This document shows, piece by piece, positions 53,310 through 64,000 of a DNA stretch of 64,000 bases. The stretch spans positions 6,252,713 through 6,316,712 of the forward strand of contig NC_092574.1 of the NCBI RefSeq assembly GCF_037975245.1. Direction: 5' to 3'. The notes under the pieces are model-generated. The model saw only the letters and a program-made list of their open reading frames with translations, was not told where the DNA came from and ran no database searches. Position numbers and translations under genes: made by a program. Numbering within the stretch: the stretch's first letter is position 1; each line of letters starts with the position of its first letter. This stretch comes from Apostichopus japonicus. Its lineage: Eukaryota > Echinodermata > Holothuroidea > Aspidochirotida > Stichopodidae.

Positions 53310-53704
53310 TACGGAGAGCCAAACGTTCCATAAATGTCGAAAAAGAAAGTGAAGTGTCCAAGTTAATATATATATGTCCAAATCGATATCAGCATGTTAC
53401 AATTCCATATGAACATGTCGAAACAAAATACAATATGCCATTGCGTCTATCAACATGTCAAATTCAACATCAGCATGTCGAAAACTTGTAACAGCATGCC
53501 ATTACTACATTGGTCATGTCAACATGCTATATTTACGTCGTGCTATAATTTTGGCACTTCGGCGCGCGCCAACGTTTCGTATATGTCGAGATTTATTTCA
53601 GTATGTCCAAAACTTGTGTCAGCATGGTGAGCGAAGAGTAGTGAAGTATTGCCATGACAACGTTGCACATGGTTCGTGTCGTTCACACGGTACTATGGTT
53701 GAAT
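53310..53704 (+). repeat. Left terminal inverted repeat with atgtcnA motif array
   Basis: The motif (a/g)tgtcNa recurs in one orientation: 53334, 53354, 53374, 53415, 53455, 53475, 53516, 53583 and 53603. Ordered, same-strand subterminal repeats like this are typical transposase-binding arrays; the binding role is inference. A gcgcgcgcc block near 53561 is conserved in the other repeat. Confidence 0.88.
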
Positions 53705-54079
53705 CATGGAGCTATATAAACAGAAGGAGAAAACCCACTTTGAAGTATCATTGTAACCGACAAAATTTGATCGCCATAAGTAAACATGCCTCAGGGCACA
53801 AACACGGGTAAAGCCATCATCAGCTATTACGTAATCCTGGTACAAAGGTCATTTCGTATATAGCGTCCCTCACAACATAACAACAGACACTCCGATCCTA
53901 ACGTATATGTAATTGAAATAGTATACACAGTACTCATATATGTTACGTTACGCATACCTGTAAGAATTTCGATCGGAATATATCTTTCATTTCTCACCGA
54001 ATCATGCGAAGATTCGTATTTAATAATTAATTGTTTATCTCAGCATATATTTCATCGCAATATATGAACAAGTTTTGTT

Positions 54080-54270
54080 TTTGGTGGGCTTCTTGTACAA
54101 GCTACGGCTTCCAAGCCCTTCCACCATTTTCTCTCCGAAATTTCCATTATTTTTCTTTTATATGATTTATTACTTATTATTTTCTTTGCATGGTATTGTC
54201 TTCACAGTCCTATTATTATATAAACATTGTGAGGAAATGGAAAAATAAATGAAATGAAATAAAACTTTTC
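54080..54270 (+). mobile_element. Possible non-LTR retrotransposon 3' tail
   Basis: A short stem (gggctt ... aagccc, about 54087-54117) is followed by a T-rich stretch and then an aataaatgaaatgaaataaa tail ending near 54264. Stem, T-rich 3' UTR and short tandem A-rich tail are characteristic of truncated CR1/L2-type LINE ends. If correct, it is nested inside the DNA transposon. No reverse transcriptase is present and I could not delimit the 5' end. Confidence 0.35.
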
Positions 54271-54402
54271 TTCGTTCGTTAGGCAAATAACGTTAGTGCT
54301 GTTTGCTATTGCATTGGGAACCTAGTGTTATAAAATTAACAAAATTAATTTAACACGAAACATGGCTGTCAAAAAGCTTTGCATCCGCCGAGGACATTAG
54401 AA

Positions 54403-54747
54403 ATGTTCATGCTACAGGATATAGTTGAATTTATGGTGAAGCTGATGATTGAAGAGTTTGAAAGGCTGGATGTTCCAGACGACATAAATTTGGAAGATAC
54501 ATTAATTGTTGAAAAACATGAGGAACAAATTCTAAGATAATTAGCAGGTTATGTGCCATTTGCCCTTAAAAAACGTTACATGAAAGTTAAGAGTACTCAG
54601 AATGCTTTAATATTTTTACAGTACTTAAACTGTATGTCTGTTGCAGGTGAAGGTCACAGTTTTTTAGATGAGTTGCGACCAATGGGATCGACTCACACAC
54701 CCACCGCCGTGCCTGCCTATGCCAGTCACGGGAATACATCGATATAG
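54403..54747 (+). pseudogene. Broken transposase-like fragment
   Basis: An open frame starts at ATG 54403 (MFMLQDIVEFMVKLM...) and stops at TAA 54538-54540 after 45 codons. It continues in the same frame after the stop as LAGYVPFALKKRYMKVK... to 54747. The acidic stretch followed by (L)AGYVPFALKK recalls the region of animal DNA-transposon proteins that reads 'AGYV' before a basic helix; this is from memory of such families, not a search. It lies inside the long-inverted-repeat transposon and would be the decayed remnant of its enzyme. The in-frame stop, short length and missing N-terminal and catalytic parts mean it is not functional. It could still be a chance frame. Confidence 0.4.
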
Positions 54748-54883
54748 CAAAATTACGTAATCAGTTCCTGTTCCTGTTTCGGATAAACATCTCTCGTTAC
54801 CTCCGCGGAGCGCAACAGATGTAACCCCTGAGGGAACGAAACGTATCTCACTAAGGAAAAGTCGTAGCTTTCCGCTACAGTAT

Positions 54884-55298
54884 ATTCAACCATAGTACCG
54901 TGTGAACGACACGAACCATGTGCAACGTTGTCATGGCAATACTTCACTACTCTTCGCTCACCATGCTGACACAAGTTTTGGACATACTGAAATAAATCTC
55001 GACATATACGAAACGTTGGCGCGCGCCGAAGTGCCAAAATTATAGCACGACGTAAATATAGCATGTTGACATGACCAATGTAGTAATGGCATGCTGTTAC
55101 AAGTTTTCGACATGCTGATGTTGAATTTGACATGTTGATAGACGCAATGGCATATTGTATTTTGTTTCGACATGTTCATATGGAATTGTAACATGCTGAT
55201 ATCGAATTGTAACATGTTGATATCGATTTGGACATATATATATTTACTTGGACACTTCACTTTCTTTTCGACATTTATGGAACGTTTGGCTCTCCGTA
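54884..55298 (-). repeat. Right terminal inverted repeat
   Basis: Inverted copy of 53310-53704 with the same motif array on the opposite strand and one short internal expansion near 55185-55225. The high similarity of the two repeats suggests a fairly recent element, or strong pairing of the ends. Confidence 0.9.
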
Positions 55299-58200
55299 AT
55301 TTAGCAGGGATAAAAGCAAATAGTCTCCTGCCAAGCCCCTTGGACCCACCCCTCCCCACCCTCCATCCCATTCAACAAGGATGAATACACATAAAATCCT
55401 GTTCTTTCAAATATTTGATATTAATGAGATCTCAAACCTATGTACCTGCATTCCCAGTTGCCTTCTACAGTAACCCCCACACCCCTTACTGCACCACATG
55501 ATGGATCCACATATGGGTGGTGCCTGTAAAAGTTGTACAAGGTAATTTTCTACACTGATGTATTTGAGTCTAAGCAGTTTACCAATTTGGAATGACATCG
55601 AAACTTTGAAACGGTGGAAATAAGATGGTCAAAAATTAATATTAGACTTCATTAAATTCTCACACACATTATGGGGACCCTAATAGTTGAAAAAAAAAAA
55701 AAACATTCTACATTACATCAAATATACATCTCTTTAATCTATGCTGTTGGAAATGGTAAAAAAATCTTTCTGGAACAATATGAGAAAACCACAACAGTGT
55801 ACCACCATATTTTCTCTGAGATATATCAAATTGTGTGAATGTAGCATATGCAACAGCGTATTTTCTTAATGGCGCTTTCCAATCATAACCACCCCTCATT
55901 CCCACTAAACTAGTGGAATGATATGAAAACATTATTTAGACATAATATCACAATATTAGGGCATTATGGAGGTCTAACCCTGTATACGGTAACTGATTCC
56001 ACACTAACTGACACCAACTGCCCCATGCAATGAGCTAGATAGTGTACAATCTGTAATTTTCAAGACATATCAAACTTTATTTAGCAGGGATAAAAGCAAA
56101 TAGTCTCCTGCCAAGCCCCTTGGACCAACCCCCTCCCCACCCTCCATCCCATTCAACAAGGATGAATACACATACAATCCTGTTCTTTCAAATATTTGAT
56201 ATTAATGAGATCTCAAACCTATGTACCTGCATTCCCAGTTGCCCTCTACAGCAACCACCGCCCCCCCCCCCCGCACCCCTTACTGCACCACATGATGGAT
56301 CCACATATGGGTGGAGCCTGTAAAAGTTGTACAAGGTAATTTTCTACACTGATGTATTTGAGTCTAAGCAGTTTACCAATTTGGAATGACATCGAAACTT
56401 TGAAATGGTGGAAATAAGATGGTCAAAAATTAATATTAGACTTCATTAAATTCTCACACACATTATGGGGACCCTAATAGTTGAAAAAAAAAAAAACATT
56501 CTACATTACATTTAATATACATCACTTTAATCTATGCTGTTGGAAATGGTTAAAAACTCTTTCTGGAACAATATGAGAAAACCACAACAGTGTACAACCA
56601 TATTTTCTCTGAGATATATCAAATTGTGTGAATGTAGCATATGCAACAGCGTATTTTCTTAATGGCGCTTTCCAATCATAACCACCCCTCATTCCCACTC
56701 AACTAGTGGAATGATATGAAAACATTATTTAGACATAATATCACAATATTAGGGCATCATGGAGGTCTAACCCTGTATACGGTACCTGATTCCATAGTAA
56801 CCCACACCTTGAACTGCCCCATGCAATGAGCTAGATAGTGTACAATCTGTAATTTTCAAGACATATCAAACTTTATGTAGCAGGGATAAAAGCAAATTAT
56901 GTCCAAGAGGGCAGCCAAGCCACTTGGATCCACCCCCCCCCCTCCCACCGACCCTCCATCCCATTCAACAAGGACGAATTCACATAAAATCCTATGCTTT
57001 CAAATATTTCATCCTAATGAGAGCTCTAACCTGCTTTCCCAGTTGCTAACCCCCCTCCCCCTCCGCTCCCCCTTTCTGCTCCACATGATGGTTCCATATA
57101 TTGGTGGAGCCTGTAAAAGTTGTAATAGGTAATTTTCTACACTGATGTATTTGAGTCTAAGCAGTTTACCAACTTGGGATGACATGGAAACCTTGAAATG
57201 GTGGAAATAAGATGGTCAAAAATTAATGGTAGATGTTCATTAAATTCTCACATGTATACATAATGGGACCCTAAAAGTTGAAAACAAAAATAAAATTACC
57301 TATCTTTAATACACTTTAATCTGTGCTGTTGGAAATGGTAAAAAAATCTTTCTGGAACAATATGAGAAAACCACAACAGTGTACAACCCTATTTTCTCTG
57401 AGATATATCAAATTGTATGAATGTAGCATATGCAACAGTGTATTTGCTCAATCGGACTTTCCAATCATCTCCACCCCTCATTCCCACTCAACTAGTGGAA
57501 TGATATGAAAACATTATTTAGACATAATATCACAATATTAGGGCATAATGGAGGTCTAACCCTGTATACGGTACCTGATTCCATAGTAACCCACACCTTG
57601 AACTGCCCCATGCAATGAGCTAGATAGTGTGATAGTGTACAATCTGTAATTTTCAAGACATATCAAACTTTATGTAGCAGGGATAAAAGCAAAATATATC
57701 CAAGAGGGCAGCCAAGTCACTTGGATCCATCCCCCCCCCCCCCACCGACCCTCCATCCCATTCAACAAGGATGAATTCACATAAAATCCTATGCTCTAAA
57801 ATATTTCATCCTAATGAGAGCTCTAACCTGCTTCCCCAGTTGCTACCCCCCTCCCCTCCCCTCCCCCTATCTGCTCCACATGATGGTTCTACATATTGGT
57901 GGTGAATGTAAAAGTTGGAGAAAGTAATTTTCTACACTGATATATTTGAGATTGAGCAGTTTCCCAATTTGGGATGGCATGGAAACCTTGAAATGGTGGA
58001 AATAAGATGGTCAAAAATTAATGGTAGATGTTCATTAAATTCTCACATACATAAATGGGACCCTAAAAGTTGAAAACAAAAATAAAATTAACTATCATTT
58101 AATATACCTTAATCTATGCTGTTGGAAATGGTAAAAAATTCTTCCTCAAACAATAGGAGAAAACCCTAACAGTGTACAACCCTATTTTCTCTGAGATATA

Positions 58201-58309
58201 TCAAATTGTATGAATGTAGCATATGCAACAACATATTTTCTCAATAGCGCTTTCCAATCATCTCCACCCTCATTCACACTCAACTAGTGGAATGATATGA
58301 AAACATTAT

Positions 58310-58769
58310 TTAGACATAATATCACAATATTAGGGCATCATGGAGGTCTAACCCTGTATACGGTACCTGATTCCATAGTAACCCACACCTTGAACTGCCC
58401 CATGCAATGAGCTAGATAGTGTACAATCTGTAATTTTCAAGACATATCAAACTTTATGTAGCAGGGATAAAAGCAAATTATGTCCAAGAGGGCAGCCAAG
58501 TCACTTGGATCCACCCCCCCCCCCACCGACCCTCCATCCCATTCAACAAGGACGAATTCACATAAAATCCTATGCTTTCAAATATTTGATCCTAATGAGA
58601 GCTCAAACCTGCTTTCCCAGTTGCAGTACAGTGTACAACCCTTTTTTCTCTGAGATATATCAATTTGTGTGAATGTAGCATATGCAACAGTGTATATTCT
58701 TAACAGGGCTTTCCAATCATCTCCACCCCTCATTCCCACTCAACTAGTGGAATGATATGAAAACATTAT
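58310..58769 (-). repeat. Short 460-bp satellite monomer (arm 2)
   Basis: Same junction, near 58625, about 18 kb from the other two copies. One deletion variant has therefore been spread or retained across arm 2. Confidence 0.92.
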
Positions 58770-59541
58770 TTAGACATAATATCACAATATTAGGGCATCA
58801 TGGAAGTCTATAACCCTGAATACAGTACCTGATTCCATCGAAACCCACACCAATTGCTCTGTGCAATGAGCTAGATAGTGTACAATCTGTAATTTTCAAG
58901 ACATATCAAACTTTATTTAGCAGGGATAAAAGCAAATAGTCTCCTGCCAAGCCCCTTGGACCCACCCCTCCCCACCCTCCATCCCATTCAACAAGGATGA
59001 ATTCACATAAAATCCTATGCTTTCAAATATTTGATATTAATGAGATCTCAAACCTATGTACCTGCATTCCCAGTTGCCCTCTACAGCAACCCCCGCACCC
59101 CTAACTGCACCACATGATGGATCCACATATGGGTGGAGCCTGTAAAAGTTGTACAAGGTAATTTTCTACACTGATGTATTTGAGTCTAAGCAGTTTACCA
59201 ATTTGGAATGACATCGAAACTTTGAAACGGTGGAAATAAGATGGTCAAAAATTGATATTAGACTTCATTAAATTCTCACACACATTATGGGGACCCTAAT
59301 AGTTGAAAAAAAAATAAATTAACTATCATTTAATATACCTTAATCTATGCTGTTGGAAATGGTAAAAAAATCTTCCTCAAACAATAGGAGAAAACCCTAA
59401 CAGTGTACAACCCTATTTTCTCTGAGATATATCAAATTGTATGAATGTAGCATATGCAACAGCGTATTTTCTCAATAGCGCTTTCCAATCATCTCCACCC
59501 CTCATTCCCACTCAACTAGTGGAATGATATGAAAACATTAT

Positions 59542-61568
59542 TTAGACATAATATCACAATATTAGGGCATTATGGAGGTCTAACCCTGTATACGGTACCT
59601 GATTCCATAGTAACCGACACCAACTGCCCCATGCAATGAGCTAGATAGTGTGATAGTGTACAATCTGTAATTTTCAAGACATATCAAACTTTATGTAGCA
59701 GGGATAAAAGCAAATTATGTCCAAGAGGGCAGCCAAGTCGCTTGGATCCACCCCTTCCCCCCTCCCCCCCACCGACCCTCCATCCCATTCAACAAGGATG
59801 AATTCACATAAAATCCTATGCTTTCAAATATGCTATGCGAATGACAGCGCTAACATGCATACCTGCTTTCCCAGTTGCCCCCTCACGATCCCCCCCCCCC
59901 CCTTTGCCCAACATAATGGTTTCACATATGGGAGGTAGCGGGTAAAAGTTAGACAAGGTAATTTTCTACACTGATGTATTTGAGTCTAAGCAGTTTACCA
60001 ATTTGGAATGACATCGAAACTTTGAAACGGTGGAAATAAGATGGTCAAAAATTGATATTAGACTTCATTAAATTCTCACACACATTATGGGGACCCTAAT
60101 AGTTGAAAAAAAAAAAATTTAACTATCATTTAATATACCTTAATCTATGCTGTTGGAAATGGTAAAAAAATCTTCCTCAAACAATAGGAGAAAACCCTAA
60201 CAGTGTACAACCCTATTTTCTCTGAGATATATCAAATTGTATGAATGTAGCATATGCAATAGCGTTTTTTCTCAATAGCGCTTTCCAATCATCTCCACCC
60301 CTCATTCCCACTCAACTAGTGGAATGATATGAAAACATTATTTAGACATAATATCACAATATTAGGGCATTATGGAGGTCTAACCCTGTATACGGTACCT
60401 GATTCCATAGTAACCGACACCAACTGCCCCATGCAATGAGCTAGATAGTGTGATAGTGTACAATCTGTAATTTTCAAGACATATCAAACTTTATGTAGCA
60501 GGGATAAAAGCAAATTATGTCCAAGAGGGCAGCCAAGTCACTTGGATCCACCCCTTCCCCCCTCCCCCCCCACCGACCCTCCATCCCATTCAACAAGGAT
60601 GAATTCACATAAAATCCTATGCCTTCAAATATGCTATGCGAATGACAGCGCTAACATGCATACCTGCTTTCCCAGTTGCCCCCTCACCATCCCCCCCCCC
60701 TTGCCCAACATAATGGTTTCACATATGGTAGGTAGCGGGTAAAAGTTAGACAAGGTAATTTTCTACACTGATGTATTTGAGTCTAAGCAGTTTACCAATT
60801 TGGAATGACATCGAAACTTTGAAACGGTGGAAATAAGATGGTCAAAAATTGATATTAGACTTCATTAAATTCTCACACACATTATGGGGACCCTAATAGT
60901 TGAAAAAAAAAAAAATTAACTATCATTTAATATACCTTAATCTATGCTGTTGGAAATGGTAAAAAAATCTTCTTCAAACAATAGGAGAAAACCCTAACAG
61001 TGTACAACCCTATTTTCTCTGAGATATATCAAATTGTATGAATGTAGCATATGCAACAGCGTATTTTCTCAATAGCGCTTTCCAATCATCTCCACCCCTC
61101 ATTCCCACTCAACTAGTGGAATGATATGAAAACATTATTTAGACATAATATCACAATATTAGGGCATTATGGAGGTCTAACCCTGTATACGGTACCTGAT
61201 TCCATAGTAACCGACACCAACTGCCCCATGCAATGAGCTAGATAGTGTGATAGTGTACAATCTGTAATTTTCAAGACATATCAAACTTTATGTAGCAGGG
61301 ATAAAAGCAAATTATGTCCAAGAGGGCAGCCAAGTCGCTTGGATCCACCCCTTCCCCCCTCCCCCCCACCGACCCTCCATCCCATTCAACAAGGATGAAT
61401 TCACATAAAATCCTATGCTTTCAAATATGCTATGCGAATGACAGCGCTAACATGCATACCTGCTTTCCCAGTTGCCCCCTCACCATCCCCCCCCCCCTTG
61501 CCCAACATAATGGTTTCACATATGGGAGGTAGCGGGTAAAAGTTAGACAAGGTAATTTTCTACACTGA
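59542..61568 (-). repeat. Edge subfamily of arm 2 monomers
   Basis: The last three copies share a private replacement of the usual atttgatcctaatgagagc segment by atgctatgcgaatgacagcg, plus aacataatggtttcacatatg and gtagcgggtaaaagttag. These stretches recur at about 59827, 60628 and 61419, about 800 bp apart and almost unchanged, which indicates recent local amplification at the array end. Confidence 0.88.
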
Positions 61569-61625
61569 CCTTATTCAAGATTAAACAGTTAACCGTTTTA
61601 GAGTAACATCAAAGCTTTGAATTGT
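61569..61625 (-). repeat. Degenerate edge of arm 2
   Basis: The stretch ttattcaagattaaacagtt through catcaaagctttgaa aligns in order with the normal monomer segment (tatttgagtctaagcagttt ... catcgaaactttgaaa) but with many substitutions. It looks like an old monomer remnant marking the array boundary. Confidence 0.7.
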
Positions 61626-63300
61626 TTGATATTATTAAAGATGTTATACTCTCTGGGATGTAAATGCATTACTTTGATGCATATTTACGGAGTAGTATGC
61701 ATGCCCTGAACTTACCTGCTTCTTGCCTTAGCTATCTATAGTGAACAAAAAATTCCTTTTCCCTTGATGATGTGGAAGTTGTTTGATCTAAATATGAAGA
61801 AATAAAGAAAATGTCCATGTCAAGATATTACAAACTTTCTGTTGTACATTCCTTGTATCTCCATGAGGGCAATTAGGATTAAGATAAATAATACCACATT
61901 AATTAAACAATAGGAGTTGCAACTGCTGGAATGAAATCCAGGGTGAAGAGCAATCATCATAGCATATAACACTACTTGAAAACCGTATATATGGCACAAT
62001 TTGAAGTGAAATAAAAACAAATTATCTCGGTTGGAAGGAATGCAATTTCTTCCCTAGTAGAGTGTCACAGAACCACCGAACCTCTTTTCTATTTTGTTGT
62101 ATCTTATATTCCCATTGAGCCTATATGAATACAAAGCTTTTATGCCAATCATGTAAAGTATATATCTGCCACCAATTGTAACTGCAGGTTTTACCAATTA
62201 GCATGAAGCCTGCATAAATAGCATAAACATGTTATTAGAAATAGTAGTCATCATTGTGCAACTTCTAAAGTGTAATTTTAAATTGCTAAAAAGTAAACAG
62301 TGATTACAACAGCAACATTACTTGTACAGATATAGTTCTGAAGCAATAAAATTTATACTTACCAGTTTAGCATTGTGACAAGTTGACAGATCTTGATAGG
62401 AATCGCTAGATGGCTCAGGTGCCAAATTCCGTCCATACTCAAAATATGCTTTATCTGAATTCGTCATACACGAATACCTGGAACTTGTTTTCAATAAATT
62501 CTGTACTTGCATGTACAGAACTCTTAAGGAGTATGTCAAATTTAGGTGAAAGAGAGTATTTAAACTATGAAAATCTCTTATATTATTACATAGGCTATTC
62601 TGTAACCTTGAAGAAAAAAAGAGTTCTAACAATTAATTTACGACAAAATCCCCCGTATGGATTACCTTCAGCATATACAGGCTATGGCTACTATTTCAGG
62701 AGGCTGTATCATGCTTTTGTATATTGATATTGACAAATGGTCAATTCAAAATTATTACCTACTAGTAAGCCTAAGTGAAATCTTTCCAACTATTTATATT
62801 TGTTTATGGAGGTGTAAACTTCTAAAACATGAACTCCCAGACAAAAGAATGCATAGATGCAAACAATGTTGGGAAGTACATACCATTTTCATGCAATCTG
62901 GGATCATATTTTAGCAACAGCCTTCTCCATACACTGCTTGCCAACCAAAAGTGGTGCTTGCATTATTGCCACCATGCCCCCTCCCCTCCCCACCCCACCC
63001 CACCCTGCACTAAAAATTTCTTATAAACCCCTAAAAAAACTCCTTTTCATACTAAAAGCTCTATCCAACACTAAGCCGGTTATACAATTGATGGATCTAA
63101 TGATGTGAGTAAATACATGTACTTGCTCTTTGAAACCGAGTTCCACTTTCCTGAAAAAAGGCATCCCCCCTCTTTGCCAGGCTAACACCAGCCTGCGCCC
63201 TTGAAATGTGGCTTTGGTAACCAGAGCCTGGCTTTTGAATTTTCTGTATACTATTTGTACATAGAGTTACACATTTTGGGGGGCGCTCTTCAAAAATACC
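61626..63300. other. Non-repetitive flank, no gene recognised
   Basis: About 1.7 kb of AT-rich DNA. Open frames of up to 105 codons (62318-62727 on both strands) overlap each other and show no motif I recognise. Codon use looks random. No RNA gene seen. Confidence 0.5.
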
Positions 63301-63303
63301 ATA

Positions 63304-63427
63304 GGTCCCCACAATGTGTGTTGAAAAATTTTCAAGAAAGAAGAAAAAATTAAAAAAAATTAAAAATCCTTATTTTCATCTAAAACATGCAAAATAAGTT
63401 TTTTATTAGCAAAACATTATGGGGACC
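63304..63427. mobile_element. 124-bp MITE-like element with GGTCCCCA ends
   Basis: The left end ggtccccacaatgt (63304-63317) is inverted at the right end as acattatggggacc (63414-63427), 13 of 14 complementary. The interior is A/T-rich without coding capacity. The target duplication is not clear (ta on the left, tg on the right). Confidence 0.6.
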
Positions 63428-63447
63428 TGATACAGGTCCCCACAATG
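63415..63447. repeat. 15-bp inverted repeat (hairpin) at MITE end
   Basis: cattatggggacctg, a 3-base loop, then caggtccccacaatg; 14 of 15 positions pair. A further ggtcccc lies near 63486. The arrangement looks like two element ends abutting each other. Confidence 0.7.
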
Positions 63448-63525
63448 TTCACAGTCCCCATAGCGAAGGTGTGTTGTCACATGCGGGTCCCCGTAAACCA
63501 CCTTACGCAAACACACACATACATG

Positions 63526-63529
63526 TATA

Positions 63530-63569
<40 letters not shown>

Positions 63570-63790
63570 TCATATATATATAGGTCATATATATATATAG
63601 GTTATATTTAGGCTATAATTATAGGTTATCATTATAGGTTATACATAGGCTGTATACTTAGGCTATATACCAAGGTTATATATAGGCTATATATAGGCTA
63701 CATATATAGACTATATATATATCTAGGCTATATATATTGGTTATATATATTGGCTATATATTGGCTATATATATATATTGGCATATATAT
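63526..63790. repeat. AT microsatellite and taggctata-type minisatellite
   Basis: A (TA)n run (about 63532-63567) grades into irregular repeats of tataggtcatata, taggctatata and ttggctatata up to about 63790. Units vary in length and spelling. The Tyr/Ile frames across it are artefacts of the repeat. Confidence 0.9.
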
Positions 63791-63799
63791 TGGCTATAT

Positions 63800-64000
63800 A
63801 CCGCCTAGTCCACGAGTACGCTAAATATAATTAACCTAACGTAGTAAAATATCTGAAGTCAACGAGAAAACGGAACATATTGACAGGAGTACTGTATAGC
63901 TAAACATTTTTTTTTGGCTTTTTGGAAACTTTCCTCGGTAATAGAGGGATTATATAAGTTAGTACGTGAGCCTTCAATGAGAGAATTATAATGGTAGTAA
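63800..64000. other. Window end, nothing recognised
   Basis: About 200 bases of unremarkable AT-rich sequence; no feature supported. Confidence 0.4.

Larger units (their letters stand above)
53310..55298. mobile_element. DNA transposon with about 400-bp terminal inverted repeats
   Basis: Terminal inverted repeats occupy 53310-53704 (395 bp) and 54884-55298 (415 bp). They begin tacggagagccaaacg and end in ggtactatggttgaat; the right one carries an extra roughly 20-bp aattgtaacatg-type repeat. The insertion is flanked by atttag at 53304-53309 and 55299-55304. Uninterrupted arm 2 monomers carry it once (tttatttagcaggg), so this is a 6-bp target-site duplication. The unique core (53705-54883) holds a broken transposase-like frame and a probable retrotransposon tail, and the palindrome attacgtaat occurs near both core ends (53826, 54752). 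Superfamily unassigned. The mirrored open frames on the two strands come from the inverted repeats. Confidence 0.93.
49985..58309 (-). repeat. Higher-order repeat, 3.16-kb unit x2, split by transposon
   Basis: Copy 1 is 49985-53152 (788+799+789+792 bp). Copy 2 is 53153-58309, which becomes 788+793+789+792 bp once the 1995-bp insertion (element plus duplicated target) is removed. Private variants recur at the same offsets: aaatatttcatcc, ttgtaataggtaatt, accaacttggg and tgaatgtaaaagttggag. Copy 1 has no transposon at the equivalent position, so the insertion is specific to copy 2. Confidence 0.88.
55299..61568 (-). repeat. Satellite array arm 2 (inverted), second part
   Basis: The array resumes exactly in phase after the transposon. 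Anchors lie at 55936, 56729, 57518, 58310, 58770, 59542, 60342 and 61139. The last recognisable full-identity stretch ends at ggtaattttctacactga (61568). Confidence 0.96.

Noticed and set aside
53455-53811. 118-codon frame (and its 126-codon mirror at 54753-55133) as transposase
   Set aside because: Both frames are mostly the terminal inverted repeat itself and therefore mirror each other on opposite strands. The motif array explains their sequence.
1-61568. CRISPR-like array
   Set aside because: Repeat units of about 800 bp without short spacers, in a eukaryote-like context; this is a satellite.
1-61568. Ribosomal, 5S, histone or snRNA gene cluster
   Set aside because: Tandem units of this size suggested it, but I found no rRNA core motif, no internal polymerase III boxes and no histone-like frame in the monomer.
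62318-62727. Overlapping 104- and 105-codon frames on opposite strands
   Set aside because: AT-rich sequence with no recognised motif, and neither strand looks better than the other. An exon cannot be excluded but is not supported.

Overview
The window looks like non-coding, repeat-dominated DNA from a eukaryote, most likely an invertebrate animal. The reasons are two very large satellite arrays, several defective cut-and-paste transposons, AT microsatellites, and no recognisable conserved gene. I cannot name the species. The only protein-coding trace I can defend, weakly, is a broken transposase-like fragment inside one transposon (54403-54747).

Layout. (1) 1-30219: a head-to-tail satellite array ('arm 1') of about 38 full monomers plus one partial. 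The basic period is about 800-807 bp. Variant monomers of about 599 bp and about 930 bp are themselves repeated with longer periods (about 2.2 kb and 2.54 kb), so the array has higher-order structure. The array starts before the window. (2) 30220-37269: a 7 kb spacer. It holds a roughly 210-bp dispersed repeat at both inner array edges, a second complex repeat (30540-31540), a 454-bp MITE-like element (31765-32218), a 1.9-kb non-autonomous DNA transposon (33536-35447), and a 270-bp tandem duplication that copied that transposon's end with its flank. (3) 37270-61568, fading out by about 61625: the same satellite on the opposite strand ('arm 2'). It is a distinct subfamily with a period of about 782-800 bp and its own deletion variants of about 460 bp and 608 bp and its own higher-order units (2.18 kb and 3.16 kb). 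(4) 53310-55298: a DNA transposon with unusually long (about 400 bp) terminal inverted repeats, inserted cleanly into arm 2. (5) 61626-64000: non-repetitive DNA, then a tiny MITE with GGTCCCCA ends, a palindromic junction and an AT minisatellite.

Each monomer has a poly-T tract, a long G homopolymer (mostly about 8-14, up to 19), a second clustered-G block that fits the G-quadruplex pattern, and two short imperfect palindromes. Because the arms are inverted, the G-rich strand runs 5'->3' towards the spacer from both sides. The short open frames that recur in every monomer are by-products of the repeat. They change frame with homopolymer length and differ between the arms, so I do not call them genes.
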